Source of the DNA: Burkholderiales bacterium
Lineage (GTDB): Bacteria > Pseudomonadota > Gammaproteobacteria > Burkholderiales > Ga0077523
Length of the DNA: 64,000 bases
Direction of reading: 5' to 3'
Assembly: GCA_019745565.1 (NCBI GenBank)
Contig: JAIESW010000029.1
Coordinates: 151,144-215,143 of the forward strand
A program made the position numbers and the translations under genes. The notes under the pieces were generated by a model. It worked only from the letters and a program-made list of their open reading frames with translations. It ran no database searches and was not told where the DNA came from. Below, piece by piece: positions 55,080 through 63,566 of the stretch (position 1 is its first letter; the number at the start of each line of letters is the position of its first letter).

Positions 55080-55805
55080 TCAGGTCGCGCGATCCGCCAC
55101 GAACACGTAGCCGTGACCCCACACCGTCTGGAGGTACAGCGGATGGGATGGATCTTCCTCGATCAGCTTGCGCAGCCGGGAGACCTGCACGTCGATGGTG
55201 CGGTCGAGCAGCCCGTACTCCCGGCCACGGGCGAGTTCCATGAGGCGCTCGCGCGTCAGCGGCGTACCGATATGGGTGACCAGGGCCTTCAGCAGAGCGA
55301 ACTCGCCCGTGGTGAGCGGGATCGATTCCTCGCCGCGCGTCAGTCGCCTCGTGCCCAGGTTGAGTGCGAAAGGACCGAAGCGGACCACGGTGTCCGCTTC
55401 GGCCGGCGCACCGGGAAGACTGGTCTGACCACCGCGGCGCAGGACTGCGTTGATGCGGGCCACCAGCTCGCGCGGATTGAACGGCTTGGGCAGGTAGTCG
55501 TCGGCGCCGGTCTCGAGGCCTTCGATCCGCTCCGCGTCGTCGCCCTTCGCGGTCAGCATGATGATCGGGGTCCGGTTGCCGTTCGATCGCAGGCGGCGGC
55601 AGATGCTCATGCCGTCCTCCCCGGGCAGCATGAGATCGAGCACGATCAGGTCGGCACCGCCGGAGCCGAGCGCCCGGTCCATTCCGGGGCCGTCGGGTGC
55701 GGACAGCACGCCGAACCCCTGGGCGGAAAGGTACTGGTGCAGCAGGTCGCGCAACCGACGGTCGTCGTCCACGACGAGGATGCGGGCGTGGGGTGTGTCT
55801 GGCAT
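55080..55805 (-). CDS. ompR: response regulator OmpR
   Basis: A 241-residue OmpR-family regulator. The receiver has the acidic pair in VVDDD and phospho-acceptor Asp57 (LIVLDLMLPGEDGMSICRRL), plus KPFNPRELVARI. The C-terminal winged helix includes LTTGEFALLKALVTH, TRERLMELARGREY and DVQVSRLRKLIEEDP. These strings follow E. coli OmpR closely. Start 55805 (MPDTPHARILVVDDD) was preferred to an upstream ATG at 55862. It lies directly upstream of envZ and probably controls outer-membrane porin genes. Confidence 0.94.
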   Translation of the reverse strand: MPDTPHARILVVDDDRRLRDLLHQYLSAQGFGVLSAPDGPGMDRALGSGGADLIVLDLMLPGEDGMSICRRLRSNGNRTPIIMLTAKGDDAERIEGLETGADDYLPKPFNPRELVARINAVLRRGGQTSLPGAPAEADTVVRFGPFALNLGTRRLTRGEESIPLTTGEFALLKALVTHIGTPLTRERLMELARGREYGLLDRTIDVQVSRLRKLIEEDPSHPLYLQTVWGHGYVFVADRAT

Positions 55806-55924
55806 CTGGAACGGTTCCTGGGGGTGGATTATGGGGCAGCCGGAGGCCCATGCGGGGCGCATCCGTCAACGGGCACCGGACGGCCAGCGTTGTGGCCGCA
55901 TCCTGGTCGCCGGGCTGCAGTTCC

Positions 55925-57430
55925 ATGAAGCGTTTGCGCGCCGCATCGGACATCGGTTGGTGGAACCGGATCGCTTGTGGTCTTGCGACCGCCGTCGTGG
56001 GGTCGGCGGCCGCAGTCGCTGCACCGGTCCTGGATTTCGACGACGCGCGCCATCTCCTGAGTCGCACCGGGTTCGGAGCGACCGAGGCCGAGGTGCAGGC
56101 CTTCGTCGGGCTGTCGCGGGAACAGGCGGCCGATCGGCTCCTGCGCGGCGCGCGCAGCGAAGCCGTGACGCCGCCCCCGGCTTCGGTCGAGCGGTTCGAA
56201 TCGCCTCGAGGCCTGAAGCGCCTCGACGACGACGAGCGCAAGGACTTCATGCGCCGTCAGTTCCTGATCAGTGTGGAGCTGCGCAGCTGGTGGCTGCAGG
56301 AGATGCTGGTCACGCCTTCACCGCTCACCGAACGGATGACGCTCTTCTGGCACAACCACTTCGTCTCGGGGCAGGAGAAGGTCAAGTCGCCGGTGCTCAT
56401 GTACCGGCAGAACGTGCTGCTGCGGCGCTATGCGCTGGGCAACTTCGGCAAGCTGCTGCACGAGATTGCACGTGATCCGGCCATGGTGGTCTACCTGGAC
56501 AGTGCCCAGAACCGCAAGGCGCAGCCGAACGAGAACTTCGCACGTGAGGTGATGGAGCTCTTCACGCTGGGCGAGGGGGCCTACACGGAGCGCGACGTGA
56601 AGGAGGCCGCGCGTGCCTTCACCGGATGGAGCATCGAGCCCGAAGATGGCACGTTCCGCTACCGTCGCTTTCAGCACGACAGCGGGACCAAGACGGTGCT
56701 CGGCAGGAGCGGCAACCTCGACGGGGACGACGTGCTGGACATCCTGCTCGCCCAGCCGCGCTGTGCCGAGTTCATCGTGACGAAGCTGTGGCGGGAGTTC
56801 GTGTCCACGGAACCGGACCCGCGCGAGGTGAAACGCATCGCGGAGTTCTTCCGCCTCAACCGGTACGACGTCCGCACGGCATTGCGGCTCGTCCTCGTGA
56901 GCGACGCTTTCTATGCCGACGCGAATCGTGCCGTGCTGATCAAGTCGCCGGTGGAACTGGTGGTCGGGACGTTGCGCACGTTCGACGTGAAGACCGGAGA
57001 CCTCGCGCCTTTCACGTTCCTCACCGCCGCGCTCGGACAGAACCTGTTCTCGCCGCCCAACGTGAAAGGGTGGCCCGGCGGTGAGGCCTGGATCAACTCG
57101 ACCACGTTGCTGCAGCGGAAGCAGTTCCTGGAACGCCTGTTCCGCGGACAGGACATGCGCGGAACGGACGGGATGATGCCGCGCGGCGGACCGCGGTTGG
57201 CGAAGGGGCAGGGCAAGATGGGCGGGGAAGGTCGACAGCGCTTCCTGCAGGCGCTGTCGGACATCGACTTCGACGCGGATGCCTGGCTCGCATCGTTCGG
57301 CGCCGCCGGGGCGACGCGAATTCCGCAACTGGTTCTGGCGGCAGCACCGGTCGAGCCCCAGGCTGCGGGCATCGGCGGCCTCGAATTGATTCGGGACCTG
57401 ACCCAGGATCCCGTTTACCAATTGAAGTAG
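55925..57430 (+). CDS. DUF1800 family exported protein
   Basis: A 501-residue DUF1800 protein. A leader (residues 1-32, hydrophobic ATAVVGSAAAVA) precedes LDFDDARHLLSRTGFGATEAEV, the standard family opening; later ERMTLFWHNHFVSGQ, NENFAREVMELFTLGEGAYTERDVKEAARAFTGW and NLFSPPNVKGWPGG are diagnostic. Its biochemical role is not established; it is almost always paired with a DUF1501 gene, as here (four bases downstream). The ATG at 55925 gives a normal leader; a longer frame upstream overlaps ompR antisense. Confidence 0.9.
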   Translation: MKRLRAASDIGWWNRIACGLATAVVGSAAAVAAPVLDFDDARHLLSRTGFGATEAEVQAFVGLSREQAADRLLRGARSEAVTPPPASVERFESPRGLKRLDDDERKDFMRRQFLISVELRSWWLQEMLVTPSPLTERMTLFWHNHFVSGQEKVKSPVLMYRQNVLLRRYALGNFGKLLHEIARDPAMVVYLDSAQNRKAQPNENFAREVMELFTLGEGAYTERDVKEAARAFTGWSIEPEDGTFRYRRFQHDSGTKTVLGRSGNLDGDDVLDILLAQPRCAEFIVTKLWREFVSTEPDPREVKRIAEFFRLNRYDVRTALRLVLVSDAFYADANRAVLIKSPVELVVGTLRTFDVKTGDLAPFTFLTAALGQNLFSPPNVKGWPGGEAWINSTTLLQRKQFLERLFRGQDMRGTDGMMPRGGPRLAKGQGKMGGEGRQRFLQALSDIDFDADAWLASFGAAGATRIPQLVLAAAPVEPQAAGIGGLELIRDLTQDPVYQLK

Positions 57431-57434
57431 CCCG

Positions 57435-58694
57435 ATGCGTCCTCTCCCGACGATCCCTCCTAGATGCACTCCCTCCCCCACCGCAAGGTGGGGGAGGGCT
57501 GGGGTGGGGGCAACCGTGCCAGAGACAACGCCACCCCGTCGCCACTTCCTCCAATCGCTCGGCGCCGCCACCTGCTCGCTCCTGCTGGCTCCCGCGTTCG
57601 CCCAGGTCCGCCCGCGAGCCGGCTACGACAACCTTCTCATTCTCGTCGAGCTGAAGGGCGGCAACGACGGCCTCAACACCGTCGTGCCCTACACCGATCA
57701 CAACTACTACCAGCTGCGTCCGCGCATCGCGATCGCACGCGACAAGGTCGTGCAGCTCGACGACCGCGCGGGCCTGCATCCCTCGCTGGCACCGCTGTTT
57801 CCCCTATGGAAGGCACGCGAGCTGGCCGTCATCCAGGGCGTGGGGTATCCCTCGCCGAATCTCTCGCATTTCCGGTCCATCGAGATCTGGGACACCGCAT
57901 CGGACAGCGACGAAACGCTGACCGATGGATGGCTTGCGCGAGCGTTCGCGGAGTCGCCTCCGCCGGGCTCCTTTGCCGCCGACGGCATCGTGGTCGGCAG
58001 CGCCGAGGCGGGGCCGCTCGAAGGCGTCGGCCCGCGGGTGATCACGCTGGCCAACACCCAGCAATTCCTGCGGCAGGCCCGACTGGCAACGCCGGAGGGG
58101 CGTTCGCGCAATCCCGCTCTCGACCACATCCTCAAGGTCGAGGCCGACATCGTGCAGGCGGCCAGGGGACTCGCGGCGGATCACGAGTTCAAGACCGAAT
58201 TCCCGGGCGGACCGTTCGGCAATGCGGTGAAGACCGCATGCCAGGCCATCGCGGGCAAGGACGGCGTTGCTGCGGTCAAGCTTTCGCTGAACGGATTCGA
58301 CACCCACAGCAACCAGCCCGCCACGCAGGAGCGTCTGCTCAAGGAACTGGCGGAGGGTCTGGTGGCGTTGCGAGCGGCCTTGATGGAGCTCGACCGCTGG
58401 AGCTCGACGCTGGTCCTGACCTACGCGGAGTTCGGCCGGCGGCCGAAGGAGAACCAGAGCAGCGGCACCGATCACGGCACGGCGAACGTCCATTTCATGC
58501 TGGGCGGTCGAGTGCGCGGCGGGTTGATCGGCGCGGCACCGCGACTCGATCGGCTGGATGGTGCGGGGAACGTCGCCTTCGGCGTGGATTTCCGGAGTGT
58601 CTACGCGACGGTGCTGGAGCAGTGGTGGGGGCTGCCGAGCCGGAAGATCCTGCAGGCGCGGCATCCGATGCTGGACGTGCTCAAGAGCGTGTAG
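57435..58694 (+). CDS. DUF1501 family exported protein
   Basis: A protein of up to 419 residues of the DUF1501 (sulfatase/phosphatase-superfamily-like) family. A twin-arginine leader PRRHFLQSLGAATCSLLLAPAFA precedes LVELKGGNDGLNTVVPY; SLNGFDTHSNQ and YAEFGRRPKEN..GTDHGTAN carry the likely metal-binding residues. Two starts compete. The ATG at 57435 lies four bases after the DUF1800 stop but makes a 27-residue extension largely encoded by a REP-like repeat. GTG at 57516 gives a normal short Tat leader. The second is biologically more attractive; I report the longer frame. Function unknown, coupled to DUF1800. Confidence 0.85.
   Translation: MRPLPTIPPRCTPSPTARWGRAGVGATVPETTPPRRHFLQSLGAATCSLLLAPAFAQVRPRAGYDNLLILVELKGGNDGLNTVVPYTDHNYYQLRPRIAIARDKVVQLDDRAGLHPSLAPLFPLWKARELAVIQGVGYPSPNLSHFRSIEIWDTASDSDETLTDGWLARAFAESPPPGSFAADGIVVGSAEAGPLEGVGPRVITLANTQQFLRQARLATPEGRSRNPALDHILKVEADIVQAARGLAADHEFKTEFPGGPFGNAVKTACQAIAGKDGVAAVKLSLNGFDTHSNQPATQERLLKELAEGLVALRAALMELDRWSSTLVLTYAEFGRRPKENQSSGTDHGTANVHFMLGGRVRGGLIGAAPRLDRLDGAGNVAFGVDFRSVYATVLEQWWGLPSRKILQARHPMLDVLKSV
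57470..57514. repeat. REP-like single unit overlapping the DUF1501 5' region
   Basis: One hairpin unit (core CCCCCACCGCAAGGTGGGGG with right block GGGGTGGGGGCAAC) lies between the DUF1800 stop and the GTG start of DUF1501. If the upstream ATG is used it is translated into the peptide PTARWGRAGVGAT. Its G-rich right end could also serve as ribosome-binding sequence for the GTG start. Confidence 0.85.
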
Positions 58695-58764
58695 AGCACC
58701 GGGCGCGGTCGGGTCGGGCAGTACACTACGGCCCGGCATCCTTCCAACGTCTCGGGATACTCGC

Positions 58765-60336
58765 GTGCACCCAGCGATCCATCGTCACACCCTGGCCGAC
58801 GTGCTGCGCCGAAGCGCAGCGCGCGATCCGAACAAGCTCGCCATCGTGTGCGGTGAGGTCCGGTGGACCTACGCGCAGTTTCACGACGTCTGCGAGCGGA
58901 TTGCCGGAGGCCTGTCGGAGTTCGGTGTGGGCAAGGGCGATCGCGTCGCGATCCTGGCGCGCAATTCGCACGCGTTCATTGCGCTGCGCTTTGCGCTGGC
59001 CCGGCTCGGTGCTGTGCTCGTGCCCATCAACTTCATGTTGAAGCCCGATGAGGTCGCGTACATCCTGCGTCATGCGGGTGCCCGCCTGCTGGCTACCGAC
59101 AGCGAGTTCGCGCCGGTGGCGCGGGCCGCGGCAAAGCTGGACACGCAGGTAGAGGATTTCATCGGGCTCCCGGGAGAGCACGCCGGCGAACCCGAGGATG
59201 GGACGATCCGCTTCGATGAGCTTGCCGCCAGCGCGGCCGCGACCTTCGAACTCGAGGTGGCTGGCAGCGACCTGGCGCAGATCGTCTACACCAGCGGCAC
59301 CGAGTCCCTGCCCAAGGGGGCCATGCTCACGCACGATGCCGTGCTATGGCAGTACGTGAGTTGCGTCGTGGACGCATCGATCGCGCGTGAAGACCTCGCG
59401 CTGCACGCGTTGCCCCTGTACCACTGCGCACAACTCGACGTGTTCCTCGGCCCTTCGATCTACGTGGGCGCCACCAACGTGATCACCGCGAAGCCCGTGC
59501 CCGAGAATCTTCTGCCGCTCATCGAGAAGCATCGCATCACGTCGTTCTTCGCGCCGCCCACGGTGTGGATAGCGTTGCTGCGCTCACCGCTGTTCGACAA
59601 GACCGATCTTGCGTCGCTCGAGAAGGGCTACTACGGAGCCTCGATCATGCCGGTGGAAGTGATGCGCGAGATCGCCCGGCGATTGCCCAAGATGAAGCTG
59701 TGGAATCTGTACGGGCAGACCGAGATCGCGCCGCTGGCGACGATGCTCGGCCCCGATGATCAGCTGCGCAAGCCCGGCTCCTGCGGGCGAGCGGTGCTGA
59801 ACGTCGAAACGCGCGTGGTGGACGACGCGATGCAGGACGTGCCGCGCGACGGTACGACCATCGGCGAGATCGTGCATCGCAGCCCGCAGCTGCTGCAAGG
59901 CTACTTCCACGACGATGAGCGAACTGCCGCTGCCTTCGAGGGAGGCTGGTTCCATTCCGGCGATCTCGCGACCATCGACGACGAAGGTTACATCTCCGTG
60001 GTCGATCGCAAGAAGGACATGATCAAGACCGGCGGCGAGAACGTGGCGAGCCGGGAGGTAGAGGAGGCCATCTACAAGCTGGAGGGGGTGTCGGAGGTTG
60101 CCGTCATCGGTCTGCCGCATCCGAAGTGGGTGGAGGCGGTGGTGGCAGTGGTCGTGGCGAAGAACGGTGTGCAGCTCGACGAAGCGGCGGTGCTGGCGCA
60201 TTGCGCGCGTTCGCTGGCCTCTTTCAAGATGCCCAAGAGCGTACTGTTCGCGGAGGCTTTGCCCAAGAATCCGAGCGGCAAGCTGTTGAAGCGCGAGTTG
60301 CGAAAAGCGCATGAGTCGCTCTTCGTGACTGGCTGA
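58765..60336 (+). CDS. AMP-binding acyl-CoA synthetase
   Basis: A 523-residue acyl-CoA synthetase/AMP-acid ligase. The P-loop-like motif IVYTSGTESLPKGAMLTHDA is near residue 172; PLYHCAQLD, NLYGQTEIAP, FHSGDLATIDDEGYISVVDRKKDMIKTGGENV and the catalytic Lys motif PKNPSGKLLKREL follow. It activates a carboxylic acid to acyl-CoA through an acyl-AMP; a fatty or aromatic acid is likely but not determined. The start is a GTG at 58765 (VHPAIHRHTLADVL), as no suitable ATG precedes the first conserved helix. Stands alone on the plus strand. Confidence 0.9.
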   Translation: MHPAIHRHTLADVLRRSAARDPNKLAIVCGEVRWTYAQFHDVCERIAGGLSEFGVGKGDRVAILARNSHAFIALRFALARLGAVLVPINFMLKPDEVAYILRHAGARLLATDSEFAPVARAAAKLDTQVEDFIGLPGEHAGEPEDGTIRFDELAASAAATFELEVAGSDLAQIVYTSGTESLPKGAMLTHDAVLWQYVSCVVDASIAREDLALHALPLYHCAQLDVFLGPSIYVGATNVITAKPVPENLLPLIEKHRITSFFAPPTVWIALLRSPLFDKTDLASLEKGYYGASIMPVEVMREIARRLPKMKLWNLYGQTEIAPLATMLGPDDQLRKPGSCGRAVLNVETRVVDDAMQDVPRDGTTIGEIVHRSPQLLQGYFHDDERTAAAFEGGWFHSGDLATIDDEGYISVVDRKKDMIKTGGENVASREVEEAIYKLEGVSEVAVIGLPHPKWVEAVVAVVVAKNGVQLDEAAVLAHCARSLASFKMPKSVLFAEALPKNPSGKLLKRELRKAHESLFVTG

Positions 60337-60655
60337 TCGAGAACCGCCACCCGGGCTTCGCTTGCGGGAGGTACGCGCCCGCGTGCTGCCCGGGCAGTCC
60401 TGCCGGATGACAGTGTCGAGGTGCCCGGACTCGACCCGGGTCGTCGATGCCACAGACGGACCGCTCGATTCGAGGGCACCGGTTCGGTGCGGATCCTTCC
60501 GACCCCGCGGCATGCCTTCAGCCGTTCGACCACTGATGGGTGTCGAGATTCGTTGTGGGAAGAACCGCACGCCTCAGTGATGAATGAGTAAGAGATTGGT
60601 AGGAGGGTGTGTCCGACAATGTGCGAGTCGGATGTCATCCTGGAGGAACTGCACC
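60337..60655. other. non-coding stretch with an imperfect tRNA-like inverted repeat
   Basis: No convincing gene is seen. The GGTGCCC element near 60420 and GGGCACC near 60474 form a 7-bp inverted pair spanning about 61 bases, and a CCCGG-type hairpin lies inside. In outline this resembles an acceptor stem with one arm, but no D-arm, anticodon stem or TTCGA-type loop can be drawn. A ribosome-binding site GGAGG at 60642 belongs to the next gene. Confidence 0.4.
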
Positions 60656-61408
60656 ATGACCTACCACTCCGCAGCAATCACCGCGCTGGCGCTCACTGTG
60701 CTCAGTGGAGCCGTGAGCGCCCAAGGGACCCTGCCCAACGATGCCGACAACTACCAGGGAGACAGAGTCTCCTTTTCCTACGACCTGCACGGGATCAGTC
60801 AGCACGGGGTTGGCGCGGAGGCGAAGAAGATCTGTATTCGATCGGGCGTGTCCCTGAGAGTGATCGGCAAAGAGGATTCCAGCGAGAATCTCATCGTCAC
60901 CTTCATTCAGGACCCTGCCAGCAATGCGTGCGGAGAGCCGGACAAGGGTGGTCGGCGCCTGCCTGACGAAGAGGAAGGCAAGCTGGGCGTTGCCTATCTC
61001 GTGCCGATCAAGACCGTGAAAGTCACACCACCGAACCGCTTCGGCCTGAGCTTTGGGGCGCTGGCGATTCCGTTCAAGTATCAATTGACCGGTGATCACA
61101 ACATGTCCGGCAGTGCGACCCTCGGCGGCTATATCGGACGGCGATTCGACAAGTCGTCCACGGGCGGCTTCAGCATAGAGCCGATCCTGTTCGCAGGGGC
61201 GTCGACGGTGAGCGTCAGTCAACCGGGATCGGACGCGATGCAGGACGCGTCCGGCGTGAGTTGGGGCATCGGGCTGGTGGGAACCATCAAGGGGAGCTTC
61301 CAGGCCGGTGTGGTCCTGGGATGGGACCGGGTCAGCAAGTCAAGTCAGTACCAGTACAACAACAAGCCCTGGCTCGCTCTCGAGGTCGGATTCACGTTTC
61401 TGCAGTAG
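60656..61408 (+). CDS. exported protein of unknown function
   Basis: A 250-residue protein with a signal peptide (MTYHSAAITALALTVLSGAVSA, cut near residue 22). The mature part alternates polar and apolar residues in beta-strand fashion and is Gly-rich. It ends in WLALEVGFTFLQ, a C-terminal aromatic-residue signature typical of small outer-membrane beta-barrels. One cysteine pair (Cys in KKICIRS and NACGE) could form a disulfide. Not recognised as a named family. Start 60656 is fixed by GGAGGA at 60642. It may belong with the accessory genes downstream, from which 258 bases separate it. Confidence 0.65.
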   Translation: MTYHSAAITALALTVLSGAVSAQGTLPNDADNYQGDRVSFSYDLHGISQHGVGAEAKKICIRSGVSLRVIGKEDSSENLIVTFIQDPASNACGEPDKGGRRLPDEEEGKLGVAYLVPIKTVKVTPPNRFGLSFGALAIPFKYQLTGDHNMSGSATLGGYIGRRFDKSSTGGFSIEPILFAGASTVSVSQPGSDAMQDASGVSWGIGLVGTIKGSFQAGVVLGWDRVSKSSQYQYNNKPWLALEVGFTFLQ

Positions 61409-61475
61409 CTGGAAGGGTCTTCACGAGCAGGGTTCAGTCGCCGGGTCGTGGGATGAGCAGAGGCCTCATCCCTCG

Positions 61476-61670
61476 ATGGTGAAGGATCGCGTCGAGTCGT
61501 CCGCAAGTCGTGCGGCGAGGGAGCCTGTGGCCCGCAGCTTCCCGAAGTTTGCCGGCGCCGCTCGAGGTTCGCCCGGCCTGCCGAAGCGACTCGATCGTTG
61601 TGCGCAAGTGCTTGATGAATTCGCGAGCATTTCAAAGCTGATGGCCCCTTCCAAGGAGGAGCAAGAGTGA
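61476..61670 (+). CDS. possible small protein upstream of the PhoD-like phosphatase
   Basis: A 64-codon frame (MVKDRVESSASRAAREPVAR... ending SKEEQE) with a basic N-terminal half and an acidic tail. Its stop overlaps the next gene start in GTGA, a pattern of coupled genes. The ribosome-binding site AAGGAGG of the phosphatase gene lies inside it. Its own start lacks a clear ribosome-binding site, and no family is recognised. It could be a leader ORF or chance. Confidence 0.35.
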   Translation: MVKDRVESSASRAAREPVARSFPKFAGAARGSPGLPKRLDRCAQVLDEFASISKLMAPSKEEQE

Positions 61671-62539
61671 AGATCATCGCGGCATCCTGTTGCAAGCTGC
61701 AGCAGACAAATCCCCAACCGGTCTGGCGAGAGATCCAGGACGAGAGACCCGATGTTCTCCTCCTTCTCGGTGACAACATCTATCTGGATCACGATCATCA
61801 CTCGGATCCTGCGACTTTGCGACAGGAACTGCGGCGGCTCTACGACGCACAGCTGGCGGAGCCCAGTTTCGCCAGTCTTCTGGCCGACGTTCGGCGCCGT
61901 GGTGGATCGATCCTGTCCATCTATGACGATCACGATTTCCTCGGCAACAACCGGTATGGCGGAGATCATCCGCCGGGTCTGAGAGAAGCGGCGCGGGCGG
62001 AACTGGTGCGCGCATTGGCCCCGCCCACGACCGGCGAAGACGTCTACTCGGTGACCAGGTCGGATCTCGTGGACATCGTCGTTCTCGACGAGCGGTTCTA
62101 CCGTCGCGAACCGTCGGCTTCGAAGGGAGATCGCGACGCGATCCTCGGTAATCAGCAGTGGCGGTGGCTCGAGGATGTCGTGGCGCAGACGGGCGATAAG
62201 TATCTGCTTGTTGCATCGAGTACCACCTACCACACGTATGGTGACGAAAGCTGGGAGCAGTACCCGAGCGCCTTCAATCGCATGCGGGCGCTCCTGGGGC
62301 AACGGCGAGGGGCGATGATCGTGTCCGGCGATGTCCATCGCAATGACTTGTATGACGACAGCGGTGTCATGGAGATCGTCACGTCAGGCGTTGCCCGCAA
62401 CGGCATCGGGTTCGGCGCACCGAGGAGGAACTATGGGGTGCTGACGTTCGGGAACGACTCCGTCCGGGCGCAGCTGAGAAGCCTCAAGGCGGGCTGGCGG
62501 TTCGACGTGACCATTCCGCGCAATCGCTGGAGCCTTTGA
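61667..62539 (+). CDS. PhoD-like metallophosphatase
   Basis: A 290-residue alkaline-phosphatase-D-like protein. The metal-binding motif LLLLGDNIYLD has Asp36-Asn37; IYDDHDFLGN and MIVSGDVHRND follow in the usual order. It lacks the leader and N-terminal beta domain of secreted PhoD, so it appears to be a cytosolic, minimal form. A phosphomonoester or phosphodiester substrate is expected. Start GTG at 61667 follows AAGGAGG. An SGNH hydrolase gene follows 79 bases downstream; both may act on lipid- or polymer-derived phosphoesters (inference). Confidence 0.82.
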   Translation: MKIIAASCCKLQQTNPQPVWREIQDERPDVLLLLGDNIYLDHDHHSDPATLRQELRRLYDAQLAEPSFASLLADVRRRGGSILSIYDDHDFLGNNRYGGDHPPGLREAARAELVRALAPPTTGEDVYSVTRSDLVDIVVLDERFYRREPSASKGDRDAILGNQQWRWLEDVVAQTGDKYLLVASSTTYHTYGDESWEQYPSAFNRMRALLGQRRGAMIVSGDVHRNDLYDDSGVMEIVTSGVARNGIGFGAPRRNYGVLTFGNDSVRAQLRSLKAGWRFDVTIPRNRWSL

Positions 62540-62618
62540 GGCAGATGCGCTATCGAGCGTGCACGGTGCGTCCTCGAACCATTGTCCGCAGTAGTCGCGA
62601 ACCAAAGAGGGAGACCTG

Positions 62619-63452
62619 ATGAAGCCCTATGTGCTTGCTCATGGTGCAGTCACGAAAGATCAGCGGTACCCGGGAAACGATCCGGATGACAAGCGGTACA
62701 AGCGACGATATCTCGCAGAGGGTGATTCGTGGTTCTCATTGGGCGGGGTGCCGTATGAGAACCTGTTGATGGAGCTGGACCTGCCGGCGCGCGCAGTCAT
62801 CGTCAACATAGCGGAGTCCGGCGACGAGATCGTGCGGATGGCGAGTCCGTCCCGCGTCAAGGCGTTCACGCGACTGGTGGTGAGGAAGGCCACAGCGTAC
62901 GAGTGGGACGCCATCCTGCTTTCAGGTGGAGGCAATGACCTGATCGACCGGGCCGGCGCGATTCTGCGCAGTGGATCAACCGTCGACGCGTGCATCAATC
63001 AGACGGAGCTGGCGAAATGCATGCGCGAAGTTGCCACTGCGTACCGGGCTCTTGCAGAAATCCGAGATGGTGCGAACAGCGTGAATGCCGGCGTGCCCAT
63101 GATCGCGCATACCTACGACTATCCGACGCCTCGCAATGCCCCCGCGCTGTTCTTTGGCAGCAAGGTACGTGGTCCGTGGCTGTTCGATGCTTTTTCGGAA
63201 AAGCAGATCGACGAGAATCTTTGGGTTCCCGTGGCGGACCGTCTGATGGCGGCTCTGGCGGAGACCATTCTCGGCCTCGCCACCGGCCCGAGGAGGATCG
63301 CGCAGTTCAGCGTCGTGGAGACACGCAACACCCTGGACCGTGCGGAGCTGGGATCCACGAAGAAGAGCGGCGACTGGCGAAACGAGATTCATCCATGGAA
63401 GGGCGGGTACGCGAAGCTGGCGGCGAGGCTGGCAACCGCGATCCCCGCTTGA
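62619..63452 (+). CDS. SGNH/GDSL-like hydrolase
   Basis: A 277-residue protein. Block I is AEGDSWFS with nucleophile Ser37; LSGGGNDL at 102-108 gives Gly and Asn106 of block III; the C-terminal NEIHPW (His258) stands for the usual DxxH block V, with Asn255 in place of Asp. Catalysis by Ser-His with the oxyanion set is therefore expected: an esterase or lipase-like enzyme. No leader. Start 62619 follows AGAGGGAGA. It lies between the PhoD-like gene and a broken membrane-protein gene and is probably co-transcribed with both. Confidence 0.78.
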   Translation: MKPYVLAHGAVTKDQRYPGNDPDDKRYKRRYLAEGDSWFSLGGVPYENLLMELDLPARAVIVNIAESGDEIVRMASPSRVKAFTRLVVRKATAYEWDAILLSGGGNDLIDRAGAILRSGSTVDACINQTELAKCMREVATAYRALAEIRDGANSVNAGVPMIAHTYDYPTPRNAPALFFGSKVRGPWLFDAFSEKQIDENLWVPVADRLMAALAETILGLATGPRRIAQFSVVETRNTLDRAELGSTKKSGDWRNEIHPWKGGYAKLAARLATAIPA

Positions 63453-63566
63453 TCGTGAGAGTGCTTCCGTGAGCGCGAGGTCGCGACGTTCTCCGCATAG
63501 TGAGGCTATCAGGCATGCCGGAATAGCATGCGTGGGCCCTGCAGCGGCCAGCCAGGGAGGGATACG

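Noticed and set aside
3878..57514. CRISPR array from the repeated GC-rich blocks
   Set aside because: Repeats are palindromic, scattered singly or in pairs with no regular unique spacers, and no cas genes are present.
60420..60480. tRNA-like fold on the minus strand with GGTGCCC/GGGCACC acceptor-like pairing
   Set aside because: No D-arm, anticodon stem or canonical T-loop can be drawn with correct spacing; the pairing is better read as an inverted repeat.
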